Assembly: GCA_947632035.1 (NCBI GenBank)
Contig: CANRNR010000009.1
Coordinates: 1 to 64,000, forward strand
Reading direction: 5' to 3'
Source: an uncultured Clostridia bacterium
GTDB taxonomy: Bacteria; Bacillota; Clostridia; TANB77; CAG-508
DNA length: 64,000 bases
Shown: positions 1 through 10,304 of the stretch, piece after piece
How positions within the stretch are numbered: the stretch's first letter is position 1
How the letters are laid out: each line of letters starts with the position of its first letter
The notes under the pieces: model-generated
Database searches by the model: none
Told to the model about the DNA's origin: nothing
What the model saw: the letters and a program-made list of their open reading frames with translations, nothing else
Position numbers and translations under genes: made by a program

Positions 1-1
1 A

Positions 2-247
2 AAATTGACAAAAAAATTAAGCATTTTTAATGCTTACATCAAATTTTGTTTCATAAAAGTGTCAAACTTCCGAGAAAATAAGACAAGTGGAGAAAAAGAT
101 GATGAATTATTTCAACATGAATTACCAAAAACAGGTGTTACTAATTTGTCACCAATTATATTAGTTGCAGCAATAGTTTTAATAGTAATAGCAATAGTTA
201 ATGAAATATTAATCCATAAAAGACAAAAAAATCACCATATAAATTAG
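2..247 (+). CDS. C-terminal part of an LPxTG cell-wall-anchored protein (partial)
   Basis: The reading frame is open to the left edge, so this is probably the 3' end of a longer surface protein. A TTG at position 5 could be a start but has no visible ribosome binding site. The sequence shows a sortase signal: LPKTG, about 20 hydrophobic residues (SPIILVAAIVLIVIAIV), then a short basic tail with HKRQK. In this family a sortase cleaves between T and G and links the protein to peptidoglycan. The visible ectodomain remnant is short, polar and unclassifiable. The sorting signal is clear; the function of the protein is unknown. Confidence 0.6.
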   Translation, partial: KLTKKLSIFNAYIKFCFIKVSNFRENKTSGEKDDELFQHELPKTGVTNLSPIILVAAIVLIVIAIVNEILIHKRQKNHHIN

Positions 248-336
248 ATTAAAAAATACATATAATCAAAATTAAAACAGAAAGATTAATAAAAGCTACT
301 TGCAAAATTAAAATAGATAATATATTATAATAATAA

Positions 337-447
337 GAAGAAACTAAAGATACAGAACAAGTACAGGAGAAAGCATTAGTAAAGTACAATGAGAGTTTCT
401 TAACAAAAATTATCAATAAAATAAAAGCCTTTTTTAAAAGAGACTAA
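337..447 (+). pseudogene. Possible gene remnant ending in a basic amphipathic tail
   Basis: One frame reads as protein-like sequence (EETKDTEQVQEKALVKYNES, then a basic stretch ending KIKAFFKRD) and stops at 445-447, five bases before a terminator hairpin. It has no ATG, GTG or TTG start and a stop lies immediately upstream at 334-336. It looks like the 3' end of a decayed gene. The rest of the 248-619 gap is AT-rich and shows nothing else I can support. Confidence 0.25.
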
Positions 448-451
448 TAAT

Positions 452-475
452 AAACCACTCCGATGGGAGTGGTTT
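452..475 (+). terminator. Rho-independent terminator
   Basis: A 10-bp stem AAACCACTCC / GGAGTGGTTT with a short loop, followed by GTTTAAT. It closes the LPxTG/remnant region. Confidence 0.7.
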
Positions 476-619
476 GTTTAATATTGCATACAAACAATTG
501 ACATTTTTGATAAAATATAATATATTTAAAATGTATAAAAGGAGAAATTTAAATAATTTAAAACATAATAAAAATATTGCAAATAATATATATAAATTTA
601 TTAATAACTGGAGAAATAT

Positions 620-736
620 ATGTCAATAGATTGTAAACTGGCTGAAAGTATATTAAATCAAGAGACACTAAATTCTAAAATTAATAAAAAAACTAATGAA
701 AATAGGAGAAATTATGGAAGAAGAAAAAATAGTTAA
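620..736 (+). CDS. Possible 38-codon leader ORF overlapping the next gene
   Basis: An ATG at 620 has a GGAG seven bases upstream and opens a 38-codon frame beginning MSIDCKLAESILNQE and ending at TAA 734-736. It overlaps the start of the following large gene in another frame, which would permit translational coupling. There is no homology argument, and the C-terminal part is the shadow of the next gene, so this may be chance. Confidence 0.25.
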   Translation: MSIDCKLAESILNQETLNSKINKKTNENRRNYGRRKNS

Positions 737-3554
737 AATTTTAATTGCGGATGGAGAATATAGAGAAACTTATGCTCCATTACCTGAAAATCCTAAAGAA
801 GCAGAAGATAAAATAAAAAGAGGAATGTTAGAAAAAAGAGGAATGTCAAAAGAAGAAATTGATTCTATTATTGATCAATTAGATTTAGAATTTGACGAGG
901 GTGCTGACGGAAGATTTGACGATGGACCATACACTCCTGTAAAACTAGTAAGAAATGTATATAGAAGAATAAAAGAACCAATTGTAGAAGAAGTTGTAGA
1001 ACTTGAAGAAAAAGAGTTACAAGAACCAAAGAGACCAAGACAAGTTATGCTACAACAATATTATGGAGATAGAGAAGCTGAGTCTAAAAGAAAAAAAGTT
1101 TTTGATAGATTTAAGTCACATATTGTAAAGAAACCAATAAAAGTATATGACGAAGATGGAAAATCAAGAACAATAGAGGTATATACTGTTGAAGACTATG
1201 ATACTAAAGCAAAAGATTCTGATGATTTATTGTTAGATGGATACCAAATGAGATTAGAAAGATTATCGAGAGCACATCAAGGAGATTTTACACCATATGA
1301 AAGAGAATATCGTAGATTATTAACAAATGGAATTAAAGAAATAATGCAAAAATATGAAGAAATGCATCAAGTAAATCCACAAAAGGCAGAAGAATTTAAA
1401 TCAAGTGTTATGTCTGAAATTACGGAATTAAAAAAAGAAGAATCGAAAAGAAGAGCAATTCAAGCCTTAATAGATAGAGATACAGAATTTATTGAAACAA
1501 ATAATTATGGATATAATACACGACAAAACACACAAGAAAACCTAAAAACATTAGGAAAATATGGAGAAAAATCAGTTAGAGCACAAATTTCAGATGAACA
1601 ATCAAAACTTCAAAAAATGGGATTGCATGCAATGAATGCCTTAATTGAGTTACGAAATCATACAACAGCTCCTGTGAATCGTGCAGTTGGTACATATGTT
1701 GCAGCTCCAATATATAGAACACTAGCAAGAGCTATTAAACCAAAATACAGAGAGCCTGTAAGCGTTAATGGCTATTTAATTACACCAATGGAAGATATGA
1801 TAGCTACATCACAAAAACATTCTTCAGGTATGTTTAAAAATAAACCATCTCACAGATATCATGCAAGAAAAGATTATTTTTTACAAGAAGAATCTATGAA
1901 AATTCAAGAAAAACTAAATGATCAAAAAGATGAGGAAAATAAAGGAGATGATTCAAAACCTGTAAAGAAAGTATCATTAGGTTCATTATTAAAATTAGCT
2001 ATTATACCAAGAGTAAAGGCAATTGTACAATATAAAGAGGGAAATGTTGCTATTTTAAATGCTGGGTTACATGATATCGAAGAGGCTACACAAGCTAGAA
2101 GAACTCAAATGAAACAAAGAAAATTACAAATAGATAATGCAAACAGAAGAATAGAACAAGCAGAAAAAGAAATTGATGAGTTAATAAGATTACAAAAAGT
2201 AATAAAAGACCCAACAAAAAAAGAACAAATTTCAAAAGCAATTGAAGTAAAACAGGCAACTAAATTAATAATGGAAGGCAGATTAGCAGAAGCTATAAGA
2301 ACTGAGATAGATAGTGTTCAAACAGATGCTATTTCAATGTCTCAGCATGATAAAGCTAATAAAGCTAATATAACATCAATTGTAAAAGGAGTTAAAACAG
2401 CAGGAAGAGTTGCAATTGGAGTATATATTAGTAAATACTTATATAGAGAAATTGCACATAAAGGAAAAACTCCTGATAGAACTGAAGTAATACCTGGGGA
2501 AACTAAAACGATAACTGAAACTATTGAAAAAGAAGTAGTTGAACCTGGAACAGAGACTGTTCCAGGATTAGATAAAGAGGGAGTAGGAGGGCTTACTTTA
2601 GATAATATATATTCTAAGGCTAGTGGAGAACTATATGAGTATGTTAAAGGTGGAAGAACAATAAAAGACAATACAGACTTTTTCAGGGGTTTAGCTTTTT
2701 ATTATAAAGGTAAAAGATATTCTGGTTCTGATGGAAGAGGATTTGATCCAACAGTTTTAACTGGTACAAAAATTGACCAAGAATTAAATGGAGAGTCTAA
2801 TGTTATATCTATAATGCAAGAAATATTACAAGATAAAACAGGAAAAATATTTGAAAGAGAACAACTTGAACAAATGCTATTAGATGGTGAAATTACCAAT
2901 ATTAATATTTGGAGATCAAAATCAATGGATGGAATTCCAAGAGGATGGATAGATGCTTCAGAAGTAGTTCCAAAATTAATACAAGAAGGAACTCATGAAA
3001 TTCCAAAAGATACTATAAAAAAAGTGCAAGAAACTATTACAAAAACAATAAAAGAACCAGATCAAATAAAATTTGTGCCAGGTACTGAATTTACATATTA
3101 CACACGTGAAATTAACCCTGCAATTGTAGCTGCAGAAGCAGGATTAGGAGTATTAGAAGCTTCTGATTGGAATGAACTTTTAAGATTTACAAGAAGTCAA
3201 GAATCAATAGAAAGAAGACAACCAAGAATACTTGAAGCAATGAAAGCAGAAAATGACAGAAAACGAGCAGAAGCTAAATCTAAAGGAAATAATTCAGAAA
3301 AAGATAATAGTAGCATGCCTCAAAAACCAACTAAAGTTAAAAAATTAAGAGAAATAAAATCTTTCCAAAGAAACAATAAATCTAAAATTAGATATTATAT
3401 GCATAATAGTGAGAGAATGCGTATAGCATCAGAATTAGAAGCAAAGAAAAGGAAAAATGTTACAGTTTGGGAAGAATTTAAGGGAAGTAAGAGAGAAGAC
3501 TTCAAAAGTGGATATGATGAAAATCTTTTAGGTGTAGATGAAAAAGAAATATAG
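714..3554 (+). CDS. Large coiled-coil protein of unknown function
   Basis: I do not recognise this 946-residue protein. I place the start at ATG 714 (MEEEKIVKILIADG) because AGGAGA lies at 704-709; the in-frame ATG at 696 has no ribosome binding site. The protein is very rich in K and E. It has a predicted coiled coil around residues 460-560 (AEKEIDELIRLQ and neighbours), followed by a short weakly hydrophobic stretch (GRVAIGVYISKYLY) near 570-590. Then come two similar segments with ITETIEKEVVEPGTE and VQETITKTIKEPDQI, which look like an internal repeat flanking a globular part. The C-terminus is basic. A DUF1292 gene follows 47 bases downstream. A structural or envelope role is possible but not shown. 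Confidence 0.8.
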   Translation: MEEEKIVKILIADGEYRETYAPLPENPKEAEDKIKRGMLEKRGMSKEEIDSIIDQLDLEFDEGADGRFDDGPYTPVKLVRNVYRRIKEPIVEEVVELEEKELQEPKRPRQVMLQQYYGDREAESKRKKVFDRFKSHIVKKPIKVYDEDGKSRTIEVYTVEDYDTKAKDSDDLLLDGYQMRLERLSRAHQGDFTPYEREYRRLLTNGIKEIMQKYEEMHQVNPQKAEEFKSSVMSEITELKKEESKRRAIQALIDRDTEFIETNNYGYNTRQNTQENLKTLGKYGEKSVRAQISDEQSKLQKMGLHAMNALIELRNHTTAPVNRAVGTYVAAPIYRTLARAIKPKYREPVSVNGYLITPMEDMIATSQKHSSGMFKNKPSHRYHARKDYFLQEESMKIQEKLNDQKDEENKGDDSKPVKKVSLGSLLKLAIIPRVKAIVQYKEGNVAILNAGLHDIEEATQARRTQMKQRKLQIDNANRRIEQAEKEIDELIRLQKVIKDPTKKEQISKAIEVKQATKLIMEGRLAEAIRTEIDSVQTDAISMSQHDKANKANITSIVKGVKTAGRVAIGVYISKYLYREIAHKGKTPDRTEVIPGETKTITETIEKEVVEPGTETVPGLDKEGVGGLTLDNIYSKASGELYEYVKGGRTIKDNTDFFRGLAFYYKGKRYSGSDGRGFDPTVLTGTKIDQELNGESNVISIMQEILQDKTGKIFEREQLEQMLLDGEITNINIWRSKSMDGIPRGWIDASEVVPKLIQEGTHEIPKDTIKKVQETITKTIKEPDQIKFVPGTEFTYYTREINPAIVAAEAGLGVLEASDWNELLRFTRSQESIERRQPRILEAMKAENDRKRAEAKSKGNNSEKDNSSMPQKPTKVKKLREIKSFQRNNKSKIRYYMHNSERMRIASELEAKKRKNVTVWEEFKGSKREDFKSGYDENLLGVDEKEI

Positions 3555-3601
3555 AAAAATATTGGTTTATTTATAAAAAATAATTAGAATAGAGGAGAGT
3601 T

Positions 3602-3901
3602 ATGAATAAATTAAATAATGATGAGATTATAATAGAATTATTTGATGAGTCAAAACAATCACATAAATACATATTACTTGATATAGTTGTTTATAATGAT
3701 AATGAATATGCAGTTTTACTTCCACAATATTCTACTGATTCTAAAGTAGAAATATACAGAATGAAACACACAGAAGATAAATCTGCTACACTATATAAAG
3801 CTGAAACTAACAATTATATAATAATGCAAGTTTATGAAACGTTTAAAGAAAAATATCAACAGTATTATAGTGACCGCATAAAGTTTGAGGATGAAAATTA
3901 A
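3602..3901 (+). CDS. DUF1292 family protein
   Basis: A 99-residue acidic protein with the layout of the DUF1292/UPF0473 family (YrzB-like): an N-terminal strand pattern around LDIVVYNDNEYAVLLP, a central EIYRMKH segment and a C-terminal helix ending YETFKEKYQQYY. Members are small, widespread in Firmicutes and of unknown biochemical function. The ribosome binding site is AGAGGAG before ATG 3602. It sits between the large coiled-coil gene and the M50 protease and is probably co-transcribed with them. Confidence 0.75.
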   Translation: MNKLNNDEIIIELFDESKQSHKYILLDIVVYNDNEYAVLLPQYSTDSKVEIYRMKHTEDKSATLYKAETNNYIIMQVYETFKEKYQQYYSDRIKFEDEN

Positions 3902-3954
3902 AAATAATATAAATATTCAAATTGTAAAAATAAAAAATGAGAGGTATTTATTTA

Positions 3955-4683
3955 ATGTATTTTGATAACAGATTTTTGTATATTATTTTAATTGTAATTG
4001 CAGTAAGCAATATCTTAAGTGGAAATATTAGCATTTTAGACTTACTATTAACAGTTCCAGGTGTTCTAATAGCTATTACTTTCCATGAATATGCACATGC
4101 ATTTGCAGCAGATAAGCTTGGAGACGATACTCCAAGAAATCAAGGAAGGCTAACACTAAATCCATTAGCACATTTAGATCCATTTGGTGTTATAATGCTT
4201 ATATTTGCAAATATAGGTTGGGGAAAACCAGTACAAATAAATCCAAATAACTTTACTAGAAAAATTTCAGCAAGAACTGGAGAGGCAATTGTATCAGTAG
4301 CAGGGCCACTTACAAACTTTGTACTTGCGATAATATTTACAATAATTTTTTATGCAGTTGTAACATTTGCACCAGCATTTGCATTAGGAACACAAGTAGG
4401 TGCTATTATAACTACAATGATAACATATGCAGTTATGGTAAATGTTGGATTAGGTGTATTTAACTTAATTCCATTACCACCATTAGATGGTTCAAAAGTT
4501 TTAATGGCGTTTTTATCATATAATGCAAAAAGATGGTTTGAAGAACATACTTATGTATTTTATATAATCTTTATAATAATATGGATTACACCAATTTCAA
4601 GTATGATTATTTCACCTATCATTGGAGCAATTACATCTGGAATAAGTAGTGCTGTTGGTGCAATATTTGGACTATTCATATAA
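3955..4683 (+). CDS. Site-2 protease family membrane metalloprotease (M50)
   Basis: An integral membrane zinc protease. The zinc motif HEYAH lies near residues 44-48 inside the second hydrophobic segment, and the partner aspartate motif is PLPPLDGSKV near 175-185, both diagnostic of the M50 site-2 protease fold. It has about five or six membrane segments, and its length (242 aa) fits the compact YwhC/Rv-like soluble-domain-free group. I prefer ATG 3955 over ATG 3937 because GAGAGG at 3939-3944 is correctly spaced only for the later start. Such proteases cut membrane-embedded substrates; the substrate here is unknown. It lies 27 bases upstream of tsaD. Confidence 0.85.
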   Translation: MYFDNRFLYIILIVIAVSNILSGNISILDLLLTVPGVLIAITFHEYAHAFAADKLGDDTPRNQGRLTLNPLAHLDPFGVIMLIFANIGWGKPVQINPNNFTRKISARTGEAIVSVAGPLTNFVLAIIFTIIFYAVVTFAPAFALGTQVGAIITTMITYAVMVNVGLGVFNLIPLPPLDGSKVLMAFLSYNAKRWFEEHTYVFYIIFIIIWITPISSMIISPIIGAITSGISSAVGAIFGLFI

Positions 4684-4710
4684 AGAAATAAAAAAATAAG
4701 AGGAAAATAA

Positions 4711-5715
4711 ATGGACGACATATATACTTTAGGAATTGAATCGAGTTGTGATGAAACTTCTGCTGCCATTGTAAAAAATGGAAGGGAAGTTCTTTCTAAT
4801 GTTATTCACTCACAAATTGCAATACATGAACAATTTGGAGGTGTAGTGCCAGAAATAGCTTCAAGAAATCATGTAGAAGCAATTTCAACAGTAGTAGAAG
4901 AAGCATTAAAACAAGCTAACATAACTATGGAAAAAATAAGTAATATTGCTTGTACTTATGGACCTGGATTAGTAGGTGCTCTATTAGTCGGAGTATCATA
5001 TGCAAAAGCTTTAAGCTATTCATTAAATGTACCACTTATTGCAACTAATCATATACATGGACACATTGCAGCAAACTATATTACACACAAAGATTTAGAG
5101 CCACCATTTCTTTGCTTAGTTATTTCTGGAGGGCATACACACCTAATACATATAAAAAGTTATACTGAATTTGAAATATTAGGAAAAACAAGAGATGATG
5201 CAGTAGGAGAAGCTTTTGATAAAGTAGCAAGAGTAATAGGCTTAGGCTACCCAGGAGGACCAAAAGTAGATAAACTTGCAAAAGAGGGAGCACCTACAAT
5301 AGAACTTCCCAAAACAAAATTTGATAATTTAGATTTCAGTTTTAGTGGAATAAAAACTGCAGTTATAAATTTACATCATAAAAACCCTGAAATAAATAAA
5401 GCAGACTTATGCAGTAGTTTTGAAAAAACAATTACCGAAGAATTAATATCAAATACATTAAAAGCAGCTAATATGTTAAATATAAAGCAAATTGCATTAG
5501 CAGGAGGAGTATCTGCAAACTCATATATAAGAGGTGAATTTTTAAAATTAGAAAATGAAGGTTATAAAATTTATTATCCAGAACCTATATTATGCACAGA
5601 CAACGCAGCAATGATAGCATCTGCAGGATACTATAAATCACTTACTGGAGAAGTAGCAGACTTAAGCTTAAATGCAATACCAAATTTAACAGTTATTGAA
5701 AGTAGTAAAAAATAG
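4711..5715 (+). CDS. tsaD: tRNA N6-adenosine threonylcarbamoyltransferase TsaD
   Basis: Transfers threonylcarbamoyl from threonylcarbamoyl-AMP to A37 of tRNAs reading ANN codons, working with TsaB and TsaE. The 334 residues match the family. It starts [12 protein letters not shown], carries the metal-binding HIHGH (H114 and H118) and the ASKHA-fold glycine motifs VISGGHTHL and [10 protein letters not shown]. The ribosome binding site is AGAGGAAA. The partners TsaB and TsaE are in this same window on the minus strand (47.9-49.3 kb), so the t6A pathway is largely visible here. TsaB is one of the genes that needs CGGN recoding, whereas tsaD itself has no CGG codon. Confidence 0.97.
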   Translation: MDDIYTLGIESSCDETSAAIVKNGREVLSNVIHSQIAIHEQFGGVVPEIASRNHVEAISTVVEEALKQANITMEKISNIACTYGPGLVGALLVGVSYAKALSYSLNVPLIATNHIHGHIAANYITHKDLEPPFLCLVISGGHTHLIHIKSYTEFEILGKTRDDAVGEAFDKVARVIGLGYPGGPKVDKLAKEGAPTIELPKTKFDNLDFSFSGIKTAVINLHHKNPEINKADLCSSFEKTITEELISNTLKAANMLNIKQIALAGGVSANSYIRGEFLKLENEGYKIYYPEPILCTDNAAMIASAGYYKSLTGEVADLSLNAIPNLTVIESSKK

Positions 5716-5853
5716 TTAAATCAGTAATAAACAAATAATTTATGCAAAATAATTATAAGATTTAATAAATAGAATATATAAGTAACATGAAAATTTAATA
5801 TAAAAAATACTATATTAATTTAAAAAGTTAACAGAAAAAGAGGAGATAAAATT

Positions 5854-6558
5854 TTGTCAATATATGTAATAGCAGACTTACATCTTTCATTTGCACAGCC
5901 AAAACCAATGAGTATATTTGGAGAAAATTGGGCAAATCATGAAGAAAAATTAAGAAAAAATTGGGAAGAAAAAGTAAAACCTGGTGATACCATAATATTA
6001 CCGGGTGATTTTTCATGGGCTACATATTTAGAAGAAACATATAAAGACTTTGAATACTTAAATAGATTGCCAGGAAATAAGATTTTATTAAAAGGAAACC
6101 ATGATTATTGGTGGACAACCATTACTAATATGAAGAAATATTTAGAAGAAAATAATTTTAAAAATATTGAGTTCTTATACAACAACAGTTATTTAATAGA
6201 AAATAAAATAATAGTTGGTACAAGAGGATGGAATTTAGCTGAAGATGCAGATGGAAAAATGCTAAACAGAGAAACAATTAGACTTAAACTTTCGATAGAA
6301 GAAGGAATAAAAAAATATGGAAACGATAAAGAAATAATAGCATTTATGCATTATCCACCAGTTACATTAGGAGGTATTCAGAATAAAGAGCATTTAGATT
6401 TTATGAAAATTATGAAAGAGTTTAATGTAAAAAGATGCTATTATGGTCATCTTCATGGAAATTCTCATAATGATGCAGTTGAAGGTAATGTATATGGTAT
6501 TGAGCTTAAATTAATAAGTGCAGATTATTTGGATTTTAATTTAGAAAAGATATGCTAG
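5854..6558 (+). CDS. Calcineurin-like metallophosphoesterase
   Basis: A 234-residue two-metal phosphoesterase. All five signature blocks are present in order: ADLHLS (8-13), PGDFSW (~50), KGNHDYWW (~82), MHYPP (~167) and YGHLHG (~190). This combination is the YkuE/Icc-like group common in clostridia. The start is TTG 5854, eleven bases after GAGGAG (5838-5843); no ATG in the frame gives the complete first metal motif. The physiological substrate is unknown; the family includes phosphodiesterases and phosphomonoesterases. It lies alone between tsaD and tig. Confidence 0.88.
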   Translation: MSIYVIADLHLSFAQPKPMSIFGENWANHEEKLRKNWEEKVKPGDTIILPGDFSWATYLEETYKDFEYLNRLPGNKILLKGNHDYWWTTITNMKKYLEENNFKNIEFLYNNSYLIENKIIVGTRGWNLAEDADGKMLNRETIRLKLSIEEGIKKYGNDKEIIAFMHYPPVTLGGIQNKEHLDFMKIMKEFNVKRCYYGHLHGNSHNDAVEGNVYGIELKLISADYLDFNLEKIC

Positions 6559-6690
6559 TGATGCAAATATAATATTAGAATGCAATTATAAATCTAAAAG
6601 CACAATTAGAAGTATAAGTAAAAAATTAGATAAATTTAAATAAAAATGATTAAAAAGCTTAAGACAAAAACCCCGTCCCAAAAATAGGAC

Positions 6691-6718
6691 TTGCAATTCT
6701 TAAAAAATGTGATATAAT
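6691..6718 (+). promoter_or_regulatory. Sigma-A-type promoter of tig
   Basis: TTGCAA (6691-6696), a 16-base spacer and TATAAT (6713-6718), followed by tig 37 bases later. Confidence 0.7.
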
Positions 6719-6754
6719 ATGAAAGCGAATTATTTTGAAAGGAAGATTATTAAA

Positions 6755-8041
6755 ATGAGCGTAAAAGTAGAAAATACCCAAAACAAAAATGAAGTAAAAT
6801 TAAGTTTTACAGTAGAAGCAGAAAAATTTGAAGAAGCAATGAAAAAAGTATATGCTAAAACGGCAAAATACTTTACAATTCCTGGCTTTAGAAAAGGAAA
6901 AGCACCAATGAACATGGTAGAAAGACAATATGGTAGCGAGATTTTTTATGAGGATACATTCAATGAATTAGTACCAGACATTTATGATGCAGCTATCAAA
7001 GAAAATAATATAGAAGCAGTAAGTAAACCAGATATTGATATTACACAAATGGAAAAAGGAAAAGACCTTATATTTACAGCAACAGTTCAAACAAAACCAG
7101 AAGTAACATTAGGAAAATATAAAGGTATAGAACTTCCAAAAGTTGAGTATACTGTATCTGACAAAGACGTAGAACATGAATTAGGACATATGGCAGAACA
7201 TAACTCAAGAATAATTACAGTAGAAGATAGACCAGTAGAAAAAGGTGATATAACTGTAATTGATTTTGAAGGTTCTATTGATGGTGTTCCATTTGAAGGT
7301 GGAAAAGCAGAAAAGCATGAACTAGAAATAGGAAGTAATACTTTCATTCCAGGATTTGAAGACCAAGTAATTGGAATGAAAATAGATGAAGAAAAAGATG
7401 TTAATGTAACATTCCCAGAGGACTATTTCTCAAAAGATTTAGCAGGAAAGCCAGCAGTATTCAAAGTAAAATTACATGAAATCAAGAAAAAAGAGCTTCC
7501 AAAAATGGATGATGAATTTGCAAAAGATGTTAGCGAATTCGACACATTAGCAGAATTAAAAAACAGCATTAAAGAAAAACTACAAAAAGAAAATGATGAA
7601 AAAGCAAAATATGAAACAGAAGACAATGCAATAAAAGCTGTTTGTGACAATGTAGAATTAGAAATTCCATCAGGAATGGTAGAAACTGAAATAGATAACA
7701 TGGTAAAAGATGTTGAACAAAGATTACAATATCAAGGATTAACATTAGCACAATACTATACTTTATCTGGAAAAACAGAGACACAAGTAAGAGATGAAAT
7801 GAAAGAACAAGCTGAAAAGAATGTTAAAGCAAGATTAGTAATAGAAGCAATTATAAAAGCTGAAGACATCAAACCAGACGACAAAGAAGTAGAAGAAAAA
7901 TTAAAAGAAATGGCTAAAAATTACAAACAAACTGAAGAAGAAATGTCTAAAAATGAGTTTGTAAAAAATTATATTACAGAAAACTTAAAGGTAGAAAAAG
8001 CAATTAAGTTTATTGTAGATAACAGCAAAATTAAAAAATAA
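6755..8041 (+). CDS. tig: Trigger factor (ribosome-associated chaperone, peptidyl-prolyl isomerase)
   Basis: Binds ribosomal protein L23 at the exit tunnel and protects nascent chains. I start at ATG 6755 (MSVKVENTQ), which matches the family N-terminus and follows AAAGGAAG; the upstream ATG 6719 is inside the promoter. The ribosome-binding signature GFRKGKAP is near residues 45-52. The FKBP-type isomerase domain spans about 150-240 (DFEGSIDGVPFEGG). The C-terminal helical arms run to residue 428. The length is typical. The order tig-clpP-clpX is the conserved protein quality-control cluster of Firmicutes and other bacteria. Confidence 0.97.
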   Translation: MSVKVENTQNKNEVKLSFTVEAEKFEEAMKKVYAKTAKYFTIPGFRKGKAPMNMVERQYGSEIFYEDTFNELVPDIYDAAIKENNIEAVSKPDIDITQMEKGKDLIFTATVQTKPEVTLGKYKGIELPKVEYTVSDKDVEHELGHMAEHNSRIITVEDRPVEKGDITVIDFEGSIDGVPFEGGKAEKHELEIGSNTFIPGFEDQVIGMKIDEEKDVNVTFPEDYFSKDLAGKPAVFKVKLHEIKKKELPKMDDEFAKDVSEFDTLAELKNSIKEKLQKENDEKAKYETEDNAIKAVCDNVELEIPSGMVETEIDNMVKDVEQRLQYQGLTLAQYYTLSGKTETQVRDEMKEQAEKNVKARLVIEAIIKAEDIKPDDKEVEEKLKEMAKNYKQTEEEMSKNEFVKNYITENLKVEKAIKFIVDNSKIKK

Positions 8042-8092
8042 GTCTAAATAATAAAATATAATTTTAGTTAAGAACATAAAAAGACTAATAAT

Positions 8093-8127
8093 ACAGTATA
8101 TAAAGTATAAAACATTTTATATACTGT
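8093..8127. repeat. 12-bp perfect inverted repeat between tig and clpP
   Basis: ACAGTATATAAA and its exact complement TTTATATACTGT are separated by 11 bases. It has no T-run after it, so it is not a clear terminator. An operator or an mRNA processing hairpin upstream of clpP are both possible. Confidence 0.45.
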
Positions 8128-8199
8128 AACTTATATAAACATGCACAAGATAAATGTAAAAGCTAATAAAATATGTTAGCTAGTATGGGAGGTATATGA

Positions 8200-8805
8200 A
8201 TGAAAGAACAAAATAGTTTAGTTCCTTACGTTATTGAACAAACTGCAAAAGGAGAAAGATCTTATGATATTTTCTCAAGATTATTAAAAGATAGAATTAT
8301 ATTCTTAGGAGAAGATGTAAATCAAACTTCAGCTAGCCTGGTAATAGCACAACTTCTATTCCTAGAATCAGAAGACCCAGACAAAGAAATTCACTTATAC
8401 ATCAATAGCCCAGGAGGATCTATCACAGATGGAATGGGAATTGTAGATACAATGAACTATATCAAATGTCCAGTTTCTACTATTTGTATAGGAATGGCAG
8501 CTAGTATGGGAGCAGTTTTATTAGCAGCAGGAGAAAAAGGAAAAAGATTTGCCACACCAAATGCTGAAATACTAATTCATCAACCACTAATTGCAGGCGG
8601 AGGGCTATCTGGTCAAACTACAGAAATAAAAATTCATGCAGACCATATGGTAAAAACAAGAGAAAAATTAAATAAATTTTTAAGTGATAGAACAGGTCAA
8701 CCATTAGAAGTAATTAACCGTGATACAGAAAGAGACAATTATATGACAGCAGAAGAAGCATTGAAATATGGTCTAATAGATGGAATTATGGAGAAAAGAG
8801 CTTAA
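8200..8805 (+). CDS. clpP: ATP-dependent Clp protease proteolytic subunit
   Basis: The serine protease chamber that works with ClpX, encoded just downstream. The catalytic triad is visible: S102 in GMAASMGA, H127 in ILIHQP and an aspartate near residue 176 in [10 protein letters not shown]. The oligomerisation region and the 201-residue length are standard. The start ATG 8200 follows GGGAGGT. An inverted repeat lies in the 158-base leader between tig and clpP. I see no CtsR box that I would defend. Confidence 0.97.
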   Translation: MKEQNSLVPYVIEQTAKGERSYDIFSRLLKDRIIFLGEDVNQTSASLVIAQLLFLESEDPDKEIHLYINSPGGSITDGMGIVDTMNYIKCPVSTICIGMAASMGAVLLAAGEKGKRFATPNAEILIHQPLIAGGGLSGQTTEIKIHADHMVKTREKLNKFLSDRTGQPLEVINRDTERDNYMTAEEALKYGLIDGIMEKRA

Positions 8806-8935
8806 AAATAATCTTATTTCTAATTTTTACTAAAATCATAACTTATAATATATGAAATCCATATAATATAAGCTACAAAAAATTAGAAAAATTCTCTTTT
8901 TAAACTTAATTTAAATTTAAAGGAGTATATTGAAT

Positions 8936-10252
8936 ATGGCAAATAATAAAATGAGAGGAGTTAAATGCTCCTTTTGTGGAAAATCACAAGAAGCAGTAGG
9001 CAGAATTATAGCAGGACCTGGTGTGTATATTTGTGATGAATGTATTAAAGTTTGTAATAATATATTAGAAGATGAACTTTACGATGAAAGTGAAATTACT
9101 TACACAACAAATGCACAAGAAAAATTACCAACGCCAGCAGAGATAAAAGAAGTACTAGATTCATATGTTATTGGTCAAGAAGAAGCTAAAAAAACGCTAT
9201 CTGTTGCTGTATATAATCATTATAAAAGAATTCGTCAAGAAGAAAAAGATAAAGATGACGTAGAAATACAAAAAAGCAATGTCCTATTATTAGGACCAAC
9301 AGGATGTGGAAAAACACTTCTTGCACAAACACTTGCTAAAATTTTAAATGTACCTTTTGCAATAGCAGATGCAACTACACTAACAGAAGCTGGATATGTA
9401 GGAGAAGATGTTGAAAATATCTTGCTAAAACTAATACAAGCAGCAGACTATGATGTAGAAAAAGCAGAAAAAGGAATTATATATATTGATGAAATAGATA
9501 AAATTTCTAGAAAATCAGAAAATCCATCAATAACAAGAGATGTAAGTGGTGAAGGTGTACAACAAGCTCTATTAAAAATAATAGAAGGAACAGTAGCATC
9601 AGTACCACCACAAGGTGGAAGAAAACACCCACATCAAGAATTTATACAAATAGATACATCAAACATTCTATTTATATGTGGTGGGGCATTTGAAGGACTA
9701 GAAAAAATAATTAAAGATAGAATTGGTAAAAAATCAATTGGATTCGGAGCACAAATTGAAAGCAGTAAAGACATAAATAAATATAAAGTATTTGAAGAAT
9801 TATTACCACAAGATTTATTGAGATTTGGTTTAATTCCAGAATTTGTAGGAAGACTTCCAATTATTGCAACATTGAGAGAACTAGACAGAGATGCTTTAAT
9901 AGATATAGTAACAAAACCAAAAAATGCATTAGTAAAACAATACAAAAAATTATTTGAATTAGATAATGTAAATTTGGAATTTGAAAAAGAAGCATTAGAA
10001 ACAATAGTTGACAAAGCAATAGAAAGAAAGACAGGTGCAAGAGGTTTACGTTCTATTATAGAAGATATTATGAGAGATATAATGTTTGAAATTCCTTCAA
10101 ATCCTAAAATAGAAAAATGCATAATAACAAAAGGAACAGTCGAAAATGGTGATGCACCAAACATTACTATAAATAATAATAGAGAAGTATCAACGGTAAA
10201 AAAACCTAAAGCTAAAAGACAAACAACAACTAAAAAAAGTGAAAGTGCATAA
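8936..10252 (+). CDS. clpX: ATP-dependent Clp protease ATP-binding subunit ClpX
   Basis: The AAA+ unfoldase that feeds substrates to ClpP. The N-terminal C4 zinc finger has two CxxC pairs (CSFC near residue 11, CDEC near 33). Walker A is GPTGCGKT, Walker B is IIYIDEIDK and the pore loop GYVGED is present, as is the IGF loop region (SIGFGAQ). I prefer ATG 8936, ten bases after AGGAG (8921-8925), to TTG 8930, which is too close. The last ~20 residues ([16 protein letters not shown]) form a basic low-complexity tail. Its DNA is imperfectly duplicated just past the stop. Confidence 0.97.
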   Translation: MANNKMRGVKCSFCGKSQEAVGRIIAGPGVYICDECIKVCNNILEDELYDESEITYTTNAQEKLPTPAEIKEVLDSYVIGQEEAKKTLSVAVYNHYKRIRQEEKDKDDVEIQKSNVLLLGPTGCGKTLLAQTLAKILNVPFAIADATTLTEAGYVGEDVENILLKLIQAADYDVEKAEKGIIYIDEIDKISRKSENPSITRDVSGEGVQQALLKIIEGTVASVPPQGGRKHPHQEFIQIDTSNILFICGGAFEGLEKIIKDRIGKKSIGFGAQIESSKDINKYKVFEELLPQDLLRFGLIPEFVGRLPIIATLRELDRDALIDIVTKPKNALVKQYKKLFELDNVNLEFEKEALETIVDKAIERKTGARGLRSIIEDIMRDIMFEIPSNPKIEKCIITKGTVENGDAPNITINNNREVSTVKKPKAKRQTTTKKSESA

Positions 10253-10304
10253 ATTTAAAATATGAAACAACAACTAAGAAAAGTGAGACTGCATAAACTT
10301 AAAA
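10224..10304 (+). repeat. Tandem degenerate 37-bp duplication of the clpX 3' end
   Basis: Copy 1 (10224-10260) includes the clpX stop codon. Copy 2 (10268-10304) lies in the untranslated region and matches at 33 of 37 positions. A third partial copy begins around 10311. Confidence 0.7.

Noticed and set aside
9634..10164. 176-codon minus-strand ORF inside clpX
   Set aside because: Shadow of a strongly supported gene, with no start signal and low-complexity composition.
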